64,000 bases of DNA from Candidatus Pelagibacter sp. (lineage in GTDB: Bacteria > Pseudomonadota > Alphaproteobacteria > Paracaedibacterales > CAIOTO01): contig PNMQ01000008.1 in the NCBI GenBank assembly GCA_013823725.1, positions 62,001-126,000 on the forward strand. Reading direction: 5' to 3'. The position numbers and the translations under genes were made by a program. The notes beneath the pieces are model-generated. The model had not been told where the DNA came from. It did no database searches and saw nothing but the letters and a program-made list of their open reading frames with translations. Positions 34,943 through 44,978 of this stretch are shown here, piece by piece (positions within the stretch are counted from its first letter, which is position 1; the number at the start of each line of letters is the position of its first letter).

Positions 34943-35408
34943 ACTTGAAAGTTTTGGTCAAAAACCCAAACGATCGTTTCAAGAGTGGCTCATCGAATAC
35001 GAGGTCACCATTGAAAAACTTTCCCATATTATGAATTTGGAAAACAAACATATTGCTCAGTTGGATTCTATTCGATCACTCTATGCCGACCAAGCTGATT
35101 TAAAATCTAAAAAAATAGAATTGTTTAACTATTTTGAATTAATGTGTGAAGAGTTTGTTCAATCACCCCACTGGAAGAAAGATTTTCCAATGTATTACGA
35201 AAGATGGAAGGTATTGCATGACCAGTTTTCAAAAACTTTACAGGAAAATGCATTCCATCTGGATATGGCAGAAACCCTTAATATGGAAATGCTGGAATTA
35301 TTTACTAAAGCTTCACAATCTTTGCAACCACATAACTATAACAATAAAGGATCACGTAAACCTTCCTACACTTCCTCAGCACTATCCACTTTTCATCAAT
35401 CCATATAG
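34914..35408 (+). CDS. Probable flagellar export chaperone, FlgN-like
   Basis: A 164-residue, almost entirely helical protein with long amphipathic segments (FQEWLIEYEVTIEKLSHIMNLENKHI, then a long Leu/Glu/Lys helix). It has no Cys-rich or membrane regions except the ELMCEEF Cys. FlgN chaperones bind the FlgK and FlgL hook-junction proteins before export, and this gene lies between flgJ-like and flgK, overlapping the former. The assignment rests on position, size and helicity, not on a motif I can name. Confidence 0.6.
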   Translation: MDMAMTSPFELESFGQKPKRSFQEWLIEYEVTIEKLSHIMNLENKHIAQLDSIRSLYADQADLKSKKIELFNYFELMCEEFVQSPHWKKDFPMYYERWKVLHDQFSKTLQENAFHLDMAETLNMEMLELFTKASQSLQPHNYNNKGSRKPSYTSSALSTFHQSI

Positions 35409-35419
35409 AAAGGTAAAAA

Positions 35420-37300
35420 ATGCCTGTACAACCGTACTCATCAGGTAGATCAGTTCTAAGATCGGCTCTTCAAGCAGGACATACTAAAGCTGAAACTGCA
35501 AGGCTTAATCTTTCTGGTATGGAATCTGAAGGATACGTAGCTCGTGAAGCGCACGAATCTTCTATTGTATTAAACGGTGTGACGCTAGGTGTCGAGATTA
35601 GCGAAATCAGGCAAAGAGTCAGCGAATCACTTATGGGAAGGATTAGGACTCAAAATAATAAGGTCGCAGCAAGCAAAGTTAATGACCAATATAGCCAAAA
35701 AATGTCTAATCTATTTGGGAAAAAGGGTTCTAAAGATACATTAGCACATTCAGGGCGTGAAATTTTTGATGTTTCTAAATTACTGGCAGCATCTCCACAA
35801 GATACATCGTTAAAAGTAAAACTTATCAATAGTTTTCAAAAACATATTTCAAAAATTAATAAACAAGCACAAAACATACAATCTCTGCGACAAGAAACAG
35901 AAATGGACACCCGAGAATCCATTGACCAAATCAATGCTTTACTCACAGAAATTTCTGAACATAATAAAAATATTTCAACACATAACTACAAAGGAGATAA
36001 CAGTTCTCTTGACTATATTGATAAACGACGTGTTGCTTTACAAAAATTATCTAATTTCATAGCCATTGATGAATCAGCCTTTAATATTATGGATCGCCAC
36101 AATTTAGAAGTCAAAGACATCAATGGAAATGTATTAGTTCAAAATGATAGACATGTATCATTTACGATGGAGAAAACATATTTTTTTCATGCACAAACAA
36201 AAGGAGAAACGTTATACTGTCAATCTCTTTCTGGGCGAGAAATTAATTATAGCGATGAACTTCAAAAGATTGATCAAGAAGGTGCTTTAAAGCGATTAAT
36301 TGACTTGAGGGATCAAATATTACCTAAAATGCAGCAGCAATTAGATAGCTACACATCAAGCTTTATAGATCAATTCAATGCCCAACACAATAAAGGAATT
36401 GGTTTGTCTTTATCAGACAAATTATCCAGTTCCACAACGATTCCAGATTATAATTCTGAAACTGGAACCTCAACAATAAGCAGTGAAAGCATTCTTTCTG
36501 GACGAGGAACTTTACGTTTGAATATCCTCGATCAAAATTCAAAAGAGCTAAAAGGATATCTAGATATAGAACTTACGGACAATATGTCCATGGGTGATAT
36601 AATCAACCAAATAAACTCTTCAGAATTTGCTACAAATTTTGGTATTACTGCTGAAATCAATGGCGAAGGTCAATTTGTATTACAAACATCATATCCTAAT
36701 GGAGGGTTGTCTCTGTCGTCAGGGCAAGCAGGCACTGAACCCTTTATCACTTCTGGTGATTTTTTTAATTCTTCTAAAAGCTATGGCGCTTCTCATTTTT
36801 TCGGTTTTAATAATTTGTTTGAATCTTCCAAACATTCCTTAGGTCAAAATTCTGATGGTATATCGGAAAATATTACTTTACGAAATGATATTGGTAACGA
36901 TTATCAAAAACTTGCTTGTGGCCAATTACCACCAAACACAGAAATAGATAGCATTGCGCTAAACATTGGAGATTTAAGAAATCTTGAAATAATGTCGTCT
37001 CTATTTTCAGCAAACATTGAATTTAAATCAAATTCTTTAATTTCAAGAGAGGTGACTACGCTTGAACACTACAGCGAATCCTCCATAACCTTTGCCGTTT
37101 CTTTTGAAGTTGAAGCAACTAATTCTCTCAAAAAAGAAGAATTTTTAATGGAGGGACTTTCACGTCAAGCCAAAGATATTTCTGGTGTTGATCAACAAGA
37201 AGAATTACAAAATCTTGTAGAAAATATGACTCATGCAACTTACCTAGTAAAAGCTATGAAGTTATTGAACGATATGGACAACCTCATCCGAGAATTATAA
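35420..37300 (+). CDS. flgK: Flagellar hook-associated protein 1
   Basis: A 626-residue axial protein joining hook and filament. The N-terminus (ALQAGHTKAETARLNLSGMESEGYVAREA) is a diverged form of the usual NIANxNTPGYSRQ signature. A heptad-rich helix at about 155-200 follows, with INALLTEISEHNKNIST as in FlgK (QINxLxxxIAxLNxxI) and a DKRRVALQKLSNFIAI motif. The C-terminus ELQNLVENMTHATYLVKAMKLLNDMDNLI is typical. It starts 11 bp after the FlgN-like gene with AAAGG ahead and precedes flgL by 15 bp. Confidence 0.9.
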   Translation: MPVQPYSSGRSVLRSALQAGHTKAETARLNLSGMESEGYVAREAHESSIVLNGVTLGVEISEIRQRVSESLMGRIRTQNNKVAASKVNDQYSQKMSNLFGKKGSKDTLAHSGREIFDVSKLLAASPQDTSLKVKLINSFQKHISKINKQAQNIQSLRQETEMDTRESIDQINALLTEISEHNKNISTHNYKGDNSSLDYIDKRRVALQKLSNFIAIDESAFNIMDRHNLEVKDINGNVLVQNDRHVSFTMEKTYFFHAQTKGETLYCQSLSGREINYSDELQKIDQEGALKRLIDLRDQILPKMQQQLDSYTSSFIDQFNAQHNKGIGLSLSDKLSSSTTIPDYNSETGTSTISSESILSGRGTLRLNILDQNSKELKGYLDIELTDNMSMGDIINQINSSEFATNFGITAEINGEGQFVLQTSYPNGGLSLSSGQAGTEPFITSGDFFNSSKSYGASHFFGFNNLFESSKHSLGQNSDGISENITLRNDIGNDYQKLACGQLPPNTEIDSIALNIGDLRNLEIMSSLFSANIEFKSNSLISREVTTLEHYSESSITFAVSFEVEATNSLKKEEFLMEGLSRQAKDISGVDQQEELQNLVENMTHATYLVKAMKLLNDMDNLIREL

Positions 37301-37315
37301 AAGTAAGGACACACC

Positions 37316-38275
37316 ATGCCTATTGATTATATAAATTCATCTTCATCATCTCTGTTTAGTTCAACCAGACAGACTGACCTAAAGAATGAGAAAAGTATGG
37401 TTAGAGAACAGCAAAAACAGTCACAAATACTTTCTAAATCATCAGGGTCTGATTCTTATGCAGACACCATTGATTCTGGCGAATACATTCATACTGAAAT
37501 GAACATTGATACTTTTCAAATTCTTAAACGAGGATCTGACGTTTTAAAAAATCGTTTCGCATTTATGCAGCAACAAACAAGTCAAGCAAAAGAAGTAGCT
37601 ACAAAACTTAAATCAGCAATCATGCAATATAGTTCTTTCGACGGTGCTGCAAATTTGAGAGTGTTTAGTAATGACGTTAATGGCTGTTTAAGTGAACTAA
37701 CACGTATTTTAAACGTAGGTGATGGCAGATTTTCCACATTTTCTGGACCCGCATTAGATAAAAAATCAGTTGTAGACCTGACAACTCTACCCCTTATCGA
37801 TAAAAATGCACCGGTATCTACAGACTATTTTCAAGGAAATGCAGCATCTTTAAATGTCAACATTCATTCTTATGAGATTAATGTTTATCCGGCAAATGGT
37901 GCCGATCCCTTTTTTTCAAAAATCATACATGCATGTAGACTTGCACAAGTATTTTCTAGTGGTGAAACTATAACCGATAAAAGAGAGATTTTAGACAAAT
38001 GTCAAAATTTGGTCGACTCTGCTTTAAATTTTGAGTATCTCAGTATCACACAAAAAATTGGAGACGAAATTACAAAAGCCAACGAATTAGGCGACATACT
38101 GATCGATGCAGAACTTACCGAACAGTCAAAATTAGAAACCATCAATAATCAAGACAAACTAATGGCAATGGTACGTTATCAAGAACTAGAATCTTCACGC
38201 GTCATTCTTCAAAACCTCATCATGCAGACAGCACGTATGGATAGGGAATTTGCCGATACCATCAGTCGGGTGTAG
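37316..38275 (+). CDS. flgL: Flagellar hook-associated protein 3
   Basis: A 319-residue flagellin-like axial protein, the second hook-filament junction protein. It has an N-terminal helical region around ILKRGSDVLKNRFAFMQQQTSQAKEVATKLKSAI, a middle domain with FSGPALD and PVSTDYFQGNA (typical of FlgL 'FxGxxxxxxPF...YxGd'), and a C-terminal helix YQELESSRVILQNLIMQTARMDREFADTI. Position after flgK supports the call. The start ATG is preceded by AAGGA. It is the last gene of the flgJ-flgN-flgK-flgL run. Confidence 0.88.
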   Translation: MPIDYINSSSSSLFSSTRQTDLKNEKSMVREQQKQSQILSKSSGSDSYADTIDSGEYIHTEMNIDTFQILKRGSDVLKNRFAFMQQQTSQAKEVATKLKSAIMQYSSFDGAANLRVFSNDVNGCLSELTRILNVGDGRFSTFSGPALDKKSVVDLTTLPLIDKNAPVSTDYFQGNAASLNVNIHSYEINVYPANGADPFFSKIIHACRLAQVFSSGETITDKREILDKCQNLVDSALNFEYLSITQKIGDEITKANELGDILIDAELTEQSKLETINNQDKLMAMVRYQELESSRVILQNLIMQTARMDREFADTISRV

Positions 38276-38303
38276 AATAAGAATTATATATAACGAATAG
38301 TTG

Positions 38304-39704
38304 TCAATCTGTTGAAAAGTTATAACCAGAACCTATAAAAAGCATATCATCTTCACTTGTATTGATATTAATAATATTTTGTACAATGCTGTTTATTCTT
38401 TTATAATATTCATCTCTAGAACATGCACCTGATATACGTATAACTTTGCCAACTTTTCTAAAAATATTCGTACGCATCCAACTAAGACCATTAATTTCAC
38501 AACTCATTTCAGATCCATGAATATTTTGTGTGAAATGATAATATCCATCACATTCTACAATAATCACCCTTTTTGTTGATTTATGAGTCAAATAAAAATC
38601 CATTTCACAACCTAAATTTGGATGACAATAATTTCTTTTAATATCGTATGTACCTGATAATTTTTGAAGTTCTTTACCAACAAGATTTTCAAATCCTGAT
38701 GCTGATTTTGAGCGATTATTTTTCTGATAAGGCTTCACCCTTAACATCAGGCTTTGTTGAGTTTTAAAAAATGAAGATGGCATATAAAATGATGGGTCCA
38801 ATAAGTTATTTAAGGTCAATTTATGTGATTCTGTTTGACATATTAAATCATTCAATAATGAAACATAAAGGTTGGTGGCGTTAATAATTGATTGAAAAGG
38901 GAATAGTCTAAAAAAATCTTTTTTTCGACCAATGCCGCAATATGCTTGGAGCAAATTCTTCAGTTTTATGATGGCGCTATCACATGGAAAATCTATACTA
39001 TTAGAAACAAAGGCTTCTCTTATCTTAGTATATTCTGATCCTTTCATCATGTTATACGCTATGATAATAGAAGTTAAGATTTCGATTTTCTCCATATCGT
39101 TATCTTTAGATTCTATGACCCCACTTTGATTGTCTATTATTTCACCAAGGCGTTTATGAAATTCAAAACCTTCATGTTGAAAAGAATTCTGGCTTTTGCA
39201 ACCTGGTGCATACTGACACGACAGCATAGAAAAAAACAAACGTGCATAATCTAAATCTAATACAGAATCACCCGTCCAAAAACAATATTCTAATGCATCG
39301 AATAAATAATGATTCGAAAAATCACATTTAGAAAGCTCGATGGCGCAAGCAACGCTATCGTGAAAATCTTCCACATTATATCTATCTGTTATAAGATTGC
39401 CATAAATCATTGAAGAAACTTCTTTCAATCTTCTTTTTGATTGTTCACCTAGAGGGATAATATTATTAGGCTTCCCCTGTTTGTTTTTTCCTTGTTTATA
39501 GGTGGAGTATGTAGAATGAAACACTTTTACAAATGCCAGTTGATCCTTTGCCGAATGTGATGCAACCTTTGTCTCTATCCAACCTCGATTTTTATGATTC
39601 ATCAAATGATCTGTATCACTATAAAAAGGTAAATCCGCACAATAAAGTGCATCAGCATTGAATAGCAAAACTATTAAAACACAAAATGATTTGAAGTTTT
39701 TCAT
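38304..39704 (-). CDS. Exported protein with C-terminal RAP/restriction-endonuclease-like domain
   Basis: 466 residues with a signal peptide (MKNFKSFCVLIVLLFNADALYCA). A helical middle with several Cys follows. The last 125 residues (about 340-460) have GFENLVGKEL, then EMDFYL (acid of the nuclease core), RVIIVECDGYYHF (strand with Glu and Asp, then the DGxxHF that marks RAP domains), and TNIFRKVGKVIRIS. RAP domains have an endonuclease-like fold and are known from eukaryotic organelle RNA-binding proteins and some intracellular bacteria. GAGGAAA precedes the ATG. It lies 26 bp downstream of a second secreted nuclease-like gene. Confidence 0.72.
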   Translation of the reverse strand: MKNFKSFCVLIVLLFNADALYCADLPFYSDTDHLMNHKNRGWIETKVASHSAKDQLAFVKVFHSTYSTYKQGKNKQGKPNNIIPLGEQSKRRLKEVSSMIYGNLITDRYNVEDFHDSVACAIELSKCDFSNHYLFDALEYCFWTGDSVLDLDYARLFFSMLSCQYAPGCKSQNSFQHEGFEFHKRLGEIIDNQSGVIESKDNDMEKIEILTSIIIAYNMMKGSEYTKIREAFVSNSIDFPCDSAIIKLKNLLQAYCGIGRKKDFFRLFPFQSIINATNLYVSLLNDLICQTESHKLTLNNLLDPSFYMPSSFFKTQQSLMLRVKPYQKNNRSKSASGFENLVGKELQKLSGTYDIKRNYCHPNLGCEMDFYLTHKSTKRVIIVECDGYYHFTQNIHGSEMSCEINGLSWMRTNIFRKVGKVIRISGACSRDEYYKRINSIVQNIININTSEDDMLFIGSGYNFSTD

Positions 39705-39730
39705 GAATATTTCCTCAAAAAAAATTAATA

Positions 39731-41152
39731 TTACATTCCTGCAATTTGCCTTATGATATTTTTATTTTCATCTGAAATACTATTGGAATCTAATAATTTC
39801 GTTATAGCGTTATAAAAATGATTAGCTATAATTGTTAATTGATTAGAAGTTAGTTTTTTCATATCCTTTTTTAAAACATATTTATGAGAACCACTTGGAT
39901 TTTTTTCAGTAAAGCCAAACCATTCATTAAGACTAATCAAACTTTCACCTTCTTTCGCATTCCTACCCTTATACACTAAATCTACCAATTTTTTCATATT
40001 TGTAAAATTGATACCCGGCTGAATAGGTTCGGAAACAATAGTGTTATTATGCATAGCATTTTGATGTGGCTGCCAATAAAGAATATACAAAAATGGGGTA
40101 GGATCAATCTGAACCTTACACCAAGATAATTTGACAATAGGACTTCCAATATTAATTAATGCCCAAATATTTTGCATAGGATGCAAAGCCATAAAACGCA
40201 TAATATGTGCTGTTTTACACTTTAATGAAGCATTACTTCCTTGAGAATTAAGGAGTTTTTGAAATGTAGAATAATAATCTGCAGCAAATCTACTTACAAG
40301 TTTGTTTGCGTCTCCTGTTTTATATTTTGATTCTGTTAAGAAAAGGATTGTAGGTTGATCTGTATCTTGAGGGATGTAGGCGCCATCATATGTTCCATGA
40401 TGTTCGTCTTCATTCTTTACCGATAACTTGCATTTAATTTTTTCAGCAATCAAACACAAAGTAATCGCTAATTCACCTAAAACACCTTTCTCTGAATTCC
40501 TATCATAATTAAGTAATTTTAAACCGTCTTCATACAAACGCTTATCTGTAACTGCAACAGTATTATTTCTAAGTTGCATAGGAAACGCGTTATACGCAGA
40601 TCTTCTCAAAGCACATTTTTCTACAAATTTATCTGGGATCAAATGATCCATTGTTGAGTTGTATGTATGTTGAAGGGCCATATCGGAAAAATAAACTGGC
40701 GCACCCAAAATAGAAAATTCACCCTTTTTCTCGAATATATACCTATGCTTATGTGTGTTTTTACTATCCATACTATAATCGTGATATATGGAACTTGGAT
40801 AAATCACAGGTTCTGGCAAAAGTGTATTGGTATACATGAAAGAGCTAGATAAAAGTGTGCCTACAAAGTCATTATCATCAAATATAACTTCACCATTAAA
40901 TTTAACAGATAAAACGGCATGATGTGTATCTTGAGAAGAAGTCCTCACCGGATACCATTGATCTTCAACTAAATTATAATGATAACTAATCCTTAAAAAT
41001 CGTTTCTGAATAGTATCAAATTCAACAACTCGAACACCTTTAAGATTACAATTCTTCAGTGTAAAAGTATCGACATCTGTAATAGTACAAAATGTAGAAT
41101 CAGATAAAAGCATTAACAATAATAATGAAAAAAATGCTTTATTTAAATTCAT
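39731..41152 (-). CDS. Exported PD-(D/E)XK nuclease-like protein
   Basis: 473 residues with a signal peptide (MNLNKAFFSLLLLMLLSDSTFC). The N-terminal 200 residues are strand-rich and unassigned. The middle shows the layout of a PD-(D/E)XK nuclease: GVLGELAIT with Glu near 227, HGTYDGAYI with Asp near 256, and LFLTESKYKTG with Glu near 274 and Lys near 276. The order E, D, ExK with the right spacing also occurs in bacterial toxin nuclease domains. Whether it cuts DNA is untested. It is the upstream member of a two-gene unit with the RAP-like gene, and the 300 bp upstream hold no gene. Confidence 0.7.
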   Translation of the reverse strand: MNLNKAFFSLLLLMLLSDSTFCTITDVDTFTLKNCNLKGVRVVEFDTIQKRFLRISYHYNLVEDQWYPVRTSSQDTHHAVLSVKFNGEVIFDDNDFVGTLLSSSFMYTNTLLPEPVIYPSSIYHDYSMDSKNTHKHRYIFEKKGEFSILGAPVYFSDMALQHTYNSTMDHLIPDKFVEKCALRRSAYNAFPMQLRNNTVAVTDKRLYEDGLKLLNYDRNSEKGVLGELAITLCLIAEKIKCKLSVKNEDEHHGTYDGAYIPQDTDQPTILFLTESKYKTGDANKLVSRFAADYYSTFQKLLNSQGSNASLKCKTAHIMRFMALHPMQNIWALINIGSPIVKLSWCKVQIDPTPFLYILYWQPHQNAMHNNTIVSEPIQPGINFTNMKKLVDLVYKGRNAKEGESLISLNEWFGFTEKNPSGSHKYVLKKDMKKLTSNQLTIIANHFYNAITKLLDSNSISDENKNIIRQIAGM

Positions 41153-41508
41153 AATAGATGCCTTTCTTGCTCGGTATTGTACGATATTAGACTGAACGAA
41201 TCAAACAGCAATATTAGAAACAAAACTTGATTTGACCCATTAATAGATTATCATAATAAGATGTGATCTATAAAATAACAGCTTCTGGATATAAATTCTA
41301 CAATCTTAGGAATATGAATCTATTGTGTTTAATGAAATTACATTAAAAATAGACATACAACAACAATACTATTGATAGAACAAATTTCTCACCAACAAAT
41401 TTTACAATTAAAATATCTGTCATATACAAAACCTATTTTTAATTGTTTGTATAGGCTTTGATATTTCGGTATAATGCAAAAACAGTGGTTCATTTTTTAG
41501 AGCTCTTC

Positions 41509-41652
41509 ATGAAAAAACATAGCTTGTATGATCTTAAAAAAAAATGTGCCAATCGCAATAAAATACCGTCTTCGCAACTTATAAAACAGATGTTTAAACC
41601 CTTCTTGTATATTTTATTAACTTATTCAATCGTAAAGCTATTATGGAAATAA
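41509..41652 (+). CDS. Short single-membrane-segment protein upstream of hslO
   Basis: 47 residues from the ATG at 41509 (a frame reaching back to 41458 is possible). A basic, Cys-containing front (SLYDLKKKCANRNKIPSSQ) is followed by one hydrophobic segment [15 protein letters not shown] at the C-terminus, like a tail-anchored peptide. Its end overlaps the hslO start by 10 bp, so it may be translationally coupled to hslO. No family recognised. It could be spurious, since no clear ribosome site is seen. Confidence 0.4.
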   Translation: MKKHSLYDLKKKCANRNKIPSSQLIKQMFKPFLYILLTYSIVKLLWK

Positions 41653-42557
41653 ATTACAATCATTCAGGTCAACTTTTACCTTTCATGTTAGATGAGGGCA
41701 TTGCACGAGGCAGAATTGTAAGAATTACAGATTCATCTTTTTCAAAAGAACAACTACAAACTTATCCTGCCATTGCATTAAAGTACCTTAGTCAATTGAT
41801 TTGTCTTGGTGCATCTTTAATGGGTGATATTAAAAATAGTGGATCAATGACCCTTCAAATTACTGGAGGACAATATATTTCTTTGATCGTTGCAGAAATT
41901 CATCAGGATGGAACATTTAGAAGCTGTGCTAGAATTTCTGATGAAAATTTAAAAAAATTAGAAGAAACTAATCTCTCTTTTCAAGAACTTTTTAATGGAG
42001 GACAATTTGTAGTAACCTCTAAACTCGAAGAATTTAACGAAGAACATCAAGCGATCATTGAAATTCATGGCGAAACTTTAGAATCGTGTTTACAACATTA
42101 TTTTGTTCAATCTTGTCAAATACCAACAATTATCAAAGTTATTTCCAAAATTGATCCTAAGCTACCCACCAAAGACTATATTTCAAGTATGCTTTTTATA
42201 CAAAAACTCCCCCATAAAGAAAATCATAACCTAAATTTAGATATTGACGATTTGTGGAATACTTACAAAATCTTCATTGACACACTTCTTCCTGAAGAAA
42301 TGCTTAATACCCAAATTTCAGATCCTTCTATTCTTTATCGCTTGTTCAATCAACATATCGTGCATGTGTTTCCTGAAAAAAAACTTCAAATGCGTTGCAA
42401 CTGTTCTCAAGAAAGAATAGAGCAAATCATTTTAAACCTTGAAAAAGATATAATGAAGGATGAACCTGAAAAAAAATCTTTATCTGTAGATTGTAATTTT
42501 TGTCAAAAAAAATATACTGTGGATTTAAAGAAACTGTTTAACAATATATCAACTTAA
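41643..42557 (+). CDS. hslO: Redox-regulated chaperone Hsp33
   Basis: A 304-residue holdase that is activated by oxidation and heat. The N-terminal domain holds [11 protein letters not shown] near residue 22 and the GGQ/SGG-type strands. The C-terminal zinc site is visible: CNC near 258 ([10 protein letters not shown]) and CNFC near 290 ([10 protein letters not shown]), the four Cys that bind Zn when reduced. It ends 4 bp inside the converging ctrA 3' end. Normal length for the family. Confidence 0.93.
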   Translation: MEINYNHSGQLLPFMLDEGIARGRIVRITDSSFSKEQLQTYPAIALKYLSQLICLGASLMGDIKNSGSMTLQITGGQYISLIVAEIHQDGTFRSCARISDENLKKLEETNLSFQELFNGGQFVVTSKLEEFNEEHQAIIEIHGETLESCLQHYFVQSCQIPTIIKVISKIDPKLPTKDYISSMLFIQKLPHKENHNLNLDIDDLWNTYKIFIDTLLPEEMLNTQISDPSILYRLFNQHIVHVFPEKKLQMRCNCSQERIEQIILNLEKDIMKDEPEKKSLSVDCNFCQKKYTVDLKKLFNNIST

Positions 42558-43270
42558 GAAGCCAAACTACTTTCATGGGGAATTTCTTCTTTTTGAATAG
42601 GGTCTCTTAAAACGTAGCCGCGCCCCCAAACAGTTTCGATACAACTATCATCACCAAGAGCTTCGCTGATTTTTCGACGTAATTTACAGATAAATACATC
42701 AATAATTTTAAGTTCAGGTTCGTCCATTCCACCATACAAATGATTTAAAAACATCTCTTTCGTAAGTGTTGTGCCTTTTCTAAGTGATAATAACTCTAAA
42801 ATAGCATATTCTTTACCTGTCAAATTAATAGTCTCATCACCTACACTTGCGGTTCTATTCTGCAAATTAACGGTTAATTTACCTGTGCGAATGGTTGAGT
42901 CTCCATGCCCACGTGAACGTCTAACAATGGCATGCATTCTTGCCAATAACTCTACTTTGTTGAATGGCTTTGTTAAATAATCGTCTGCACCAAAACCAAG
43001 ACCTTTAACTTTATCATCTGTATCATTAAGACCTGATAACACAAGGACGGGTGTCTTAACCTGAGCTGCACGTAATCTTCTTAAAACCTCGAAACCATCA
43101 ATATCAGGTAACATCAAATCAAGAATAATAATGTCATACTCGTAGAGTTTTCCAATACCTAATCCATCTTCACCAAGGTCTGTGGTATCTACAATAAAAC
43201 CTTCGGAAACAAGGATGTTTTCGATGCTCTTTGATGTTGTTGAATCGTCTTCGATAAGCAAAATACGCAC
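42554..43270 (-). CDS. ctrA: Cell-cycle response regulator CtrA
   Basis: A 238-residue OmpR-type regulator. The receiver has the acidic pair ED-D near 7-9, the phospho-acceptor Asp at 51 ([10 protein letters not shown]), and Lys in YLTKPFNK near 105. The DNA-binding domain contains a long stretch identical in style to Caulobacter Ctr[21 protein letters not shown] then [21 protein letters not shown] and [13 protein letters not shown]. CtrA controls flagellar and division genes and silences the origin in relatives. The tail is shortened or changed ([14 protein letters not shown]), so the C-terminal ClpXP signal of Caulobacter (ending in two Ala) is not conserved. A perfect CtrA box lies 90 bp upstream. 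Confidence 0.96.
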   Translation of the reverse strand: MRILLIEDDSTTSKSIENILVSEGFIVDTTDLGEDGLGIGKLYEYDIIILDLMLPDIDGFEVLRRLRAAQVKTPVLVLSGLNDTDDKVKGLGFGADDYLTKPFNKVELLARMHAIVRRSRGHGDSTIRTGKLTVNLQNRTASVGDETINLTGKEYAILELLSLRKGTTLTKEMFLNHLYGGMDEPELKIIDVFICKLRRKISEALGDDSCIETVWGRGYVLRDPIQKEEIPHESSLAS

Positions 43271-43359
43271 GTTAAGCTCCTTAATTGCATTTGAATATAA
43301 TTTTATGAAAATTTAAAATTAATTTTCTGATCTATAAATTAATGTTAGCGAAAACTTTA

Positions 43360-43374
43360 TTAACAGATCATTAA
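43360..43374. promoter_or_regulatory. CtrA-type box upstream of ctrA, probable autoregulation site
   Basis: TTAACAGATCATTAA matches TTAA-N7-TTAA exactly, with a spacer that is not just A/T. It lies 90-104 bp before the ctrA start codon, between ctrA and the divergent exported-protein gene. Autoregulation of ctrA is established in Caulobacter, which makes this the most convincing CtrA site here. It could also control the divergent gene. Confidence 0.65.
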
Positions 43375-43510
43375 AAAAATACGAAATATCGCATCATTAA
43401 AAAACAATCAAACGAATCATTGACAAATTTAATTCAAAAAATAAGCAAAATATTTATTTTTTTTTAACTTTTAATAATTAAATTGCTTATGTATATAGAA
43501 GCATAAAAAT

Positions 43511-44806
43511 ATGAAATCAATAGAATTCAATTTAAAAAAGAAGTCGTCTACGAAGCTCTTTAGAAAGTTGCTCGTTAGACTACAATATTCTATTAAAAAT
43601 ATTTCAAAATTAATATTTAATCACACCTTAAATTTAATTATTATTATTCTTTTTATCAACTTTTCATATAGTTATATCTTAGCAACAGAGACAACTCAGA
43701 ACACATCTGAAGTTGTAGAAAACTCTGTAACATTTTCAGCAGCCACCGTAGAACCTTCTCCACCAAGCACAATGGAATCTATTAATGAAGATGTTTTAGA
43801 ATTAAAAAGACGAATGGACGAAGCAGACCAAGTTATAACGTCTCAAAAAAAAACAATTGACTCTCTCAACACAGATATCATCACTATCAATTCAAACATT
43901 GACTCTCTGAAGGTTTTAAAACAAAATTCACCGACACAACAACAAAACATACAAACAACTGTACCTTCTACAGCTTCCAATAATGCCTTGCCTATGCCAG
44001 CAGTGAACACCTTACAACAACAGCCAAATTCCAATACCTTTCCACAACAACAAGGGTTCTGTCCATGCATGCAAAAACAGCAAGCTCCACAATATCCTCT
44101 ACCACCCCGCCAATCGAATCTTTACCCTCTTGACGATGAAAATTATGCCTATAATGATTATCCTGTAAATCCTAACAATGGTTATATGAATAACTCAAAT
44201 TCTGACCCTGCTACTCAAAATATCTATCCCAACCCAACGAATAACGTTATATCAAATCCATCCACAAATCCTACATCACCAACCCCTCTTGATTTGAACA
44301 ACAATAATACAGATTTTATGAACACAGGACAAAACAACAGGAATTATACAGAGAATACAGATTACAATCAAACTGCAAGCCCTCAGCCTTCAACATTTCA
44401 AAATAATACTACTTATCAGAATGGACAATCAGGATTTGGAGCAAACTATGCACCTCCTCCACCTTCCCCCGTTACCCCGATTAATAATATCATTCCTATT
44501 GAAAATACAGCACCTAACACCCAAATTTCCACGCTCCAAACTCCTGCGCCAGTAACTCCTGTTAATACTATTCCTAATCCTCCTGTGAATCCTATTCCGG
44601 AAGCAGTTGTCACGCCACCCCCACAAACAGCTTCCTCTGTTGTCGGTAATCTTATTGGCGGATTATTTAGTGGGGAATCATCTACTGAAACAACAAGTGG
44701 TACCAATTCTACAAATAATACAACCACCGAAAACTCCACACCTACACCCCCTACAACAGCTACTGGTTTAGTGGGTTCATTGGTTAGTGGTTTATTAGGC
44801 GGTTAG
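43511..44806 (+). CDS. Membrane-anchored or exported Pro/Asn/Gln-rich protein
   Basis: 431 residues. A basic front is followed by one hydrophobic segment (LIIIILFINFSYSYILA, about 45-62) serving as signal or anchor. A short coiled coil follows near 95-135 (LELKRRMDEADQVITSQKKTIDSLNTDIITINSNIDSLK), then 280 residues of low-complexity Pro, Asn, Gln and Thr with a CPCMQKQQAPQ patch. It ends VGNLIGGLFSG and VGSLVSGLLGG, two similar Gly/Leu hydrophobic copies about 60 residues apart. It shares the 240-bp control region and CtrA box with ctrA. No family recognised. Confidence 0.7.
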   Translation: MKSIEFNLKKKSSTKLFRKLLVRLQYSIKNISKLIFNHTLNLIIIILFINFSYSYILATETTQNTSEVVENSVTFSAATVEPSPPSTMESINEDVLELKRRMDEADQVITSQKKTIDSLNTDIITINSNIDSLKVLKQNSPTQQQNIQTTVPSTASNNALPMPAVNTLQQQPNSNTFPQQQGFCPCMQKQQAPQYPLPPRQSNLYPLDDENYAYNDYPVNPNNGYMNNSNSDPATQNIYPNPTNNVISNPSTNPTSPTPLDLNNNNTDFMNTGQNNRNYTENTDYNQTASPQPSTFQNNTTYQNGQSGFGANYAPPPPSPVTPINNIIPIENTAPNTQISTLQTPAPVTPVNTIPNPPVNPIPEAVVTPPPQTASSVVGNLIGGLFSGESSTETTSGTNSTNNTTTENSTPTPPTTATGLVGSLVSGLLGG

Positions 44807-44978
44807 ACGATTTTATTACATTTTTAGTATTTCTGAAAATATTTTGCATGATCATAAACACATGATTTGCATATCAAAAGTTGGGACTAGATATTGTACA
44901 TTACTTTTTCATGATTGACTCAAAAATAAGAATAGATCATACTATTGTTATAAAAATCTTTATTTTAGTATTTTAAAA

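Noticed and set aside
41153-41457. Possible RNA gene upstream of the secreted nuclease-like pair
   Set aside because: No tRNA arms or stable GC-containing hairpin could be found; it is ordinary AT-rich spacer.
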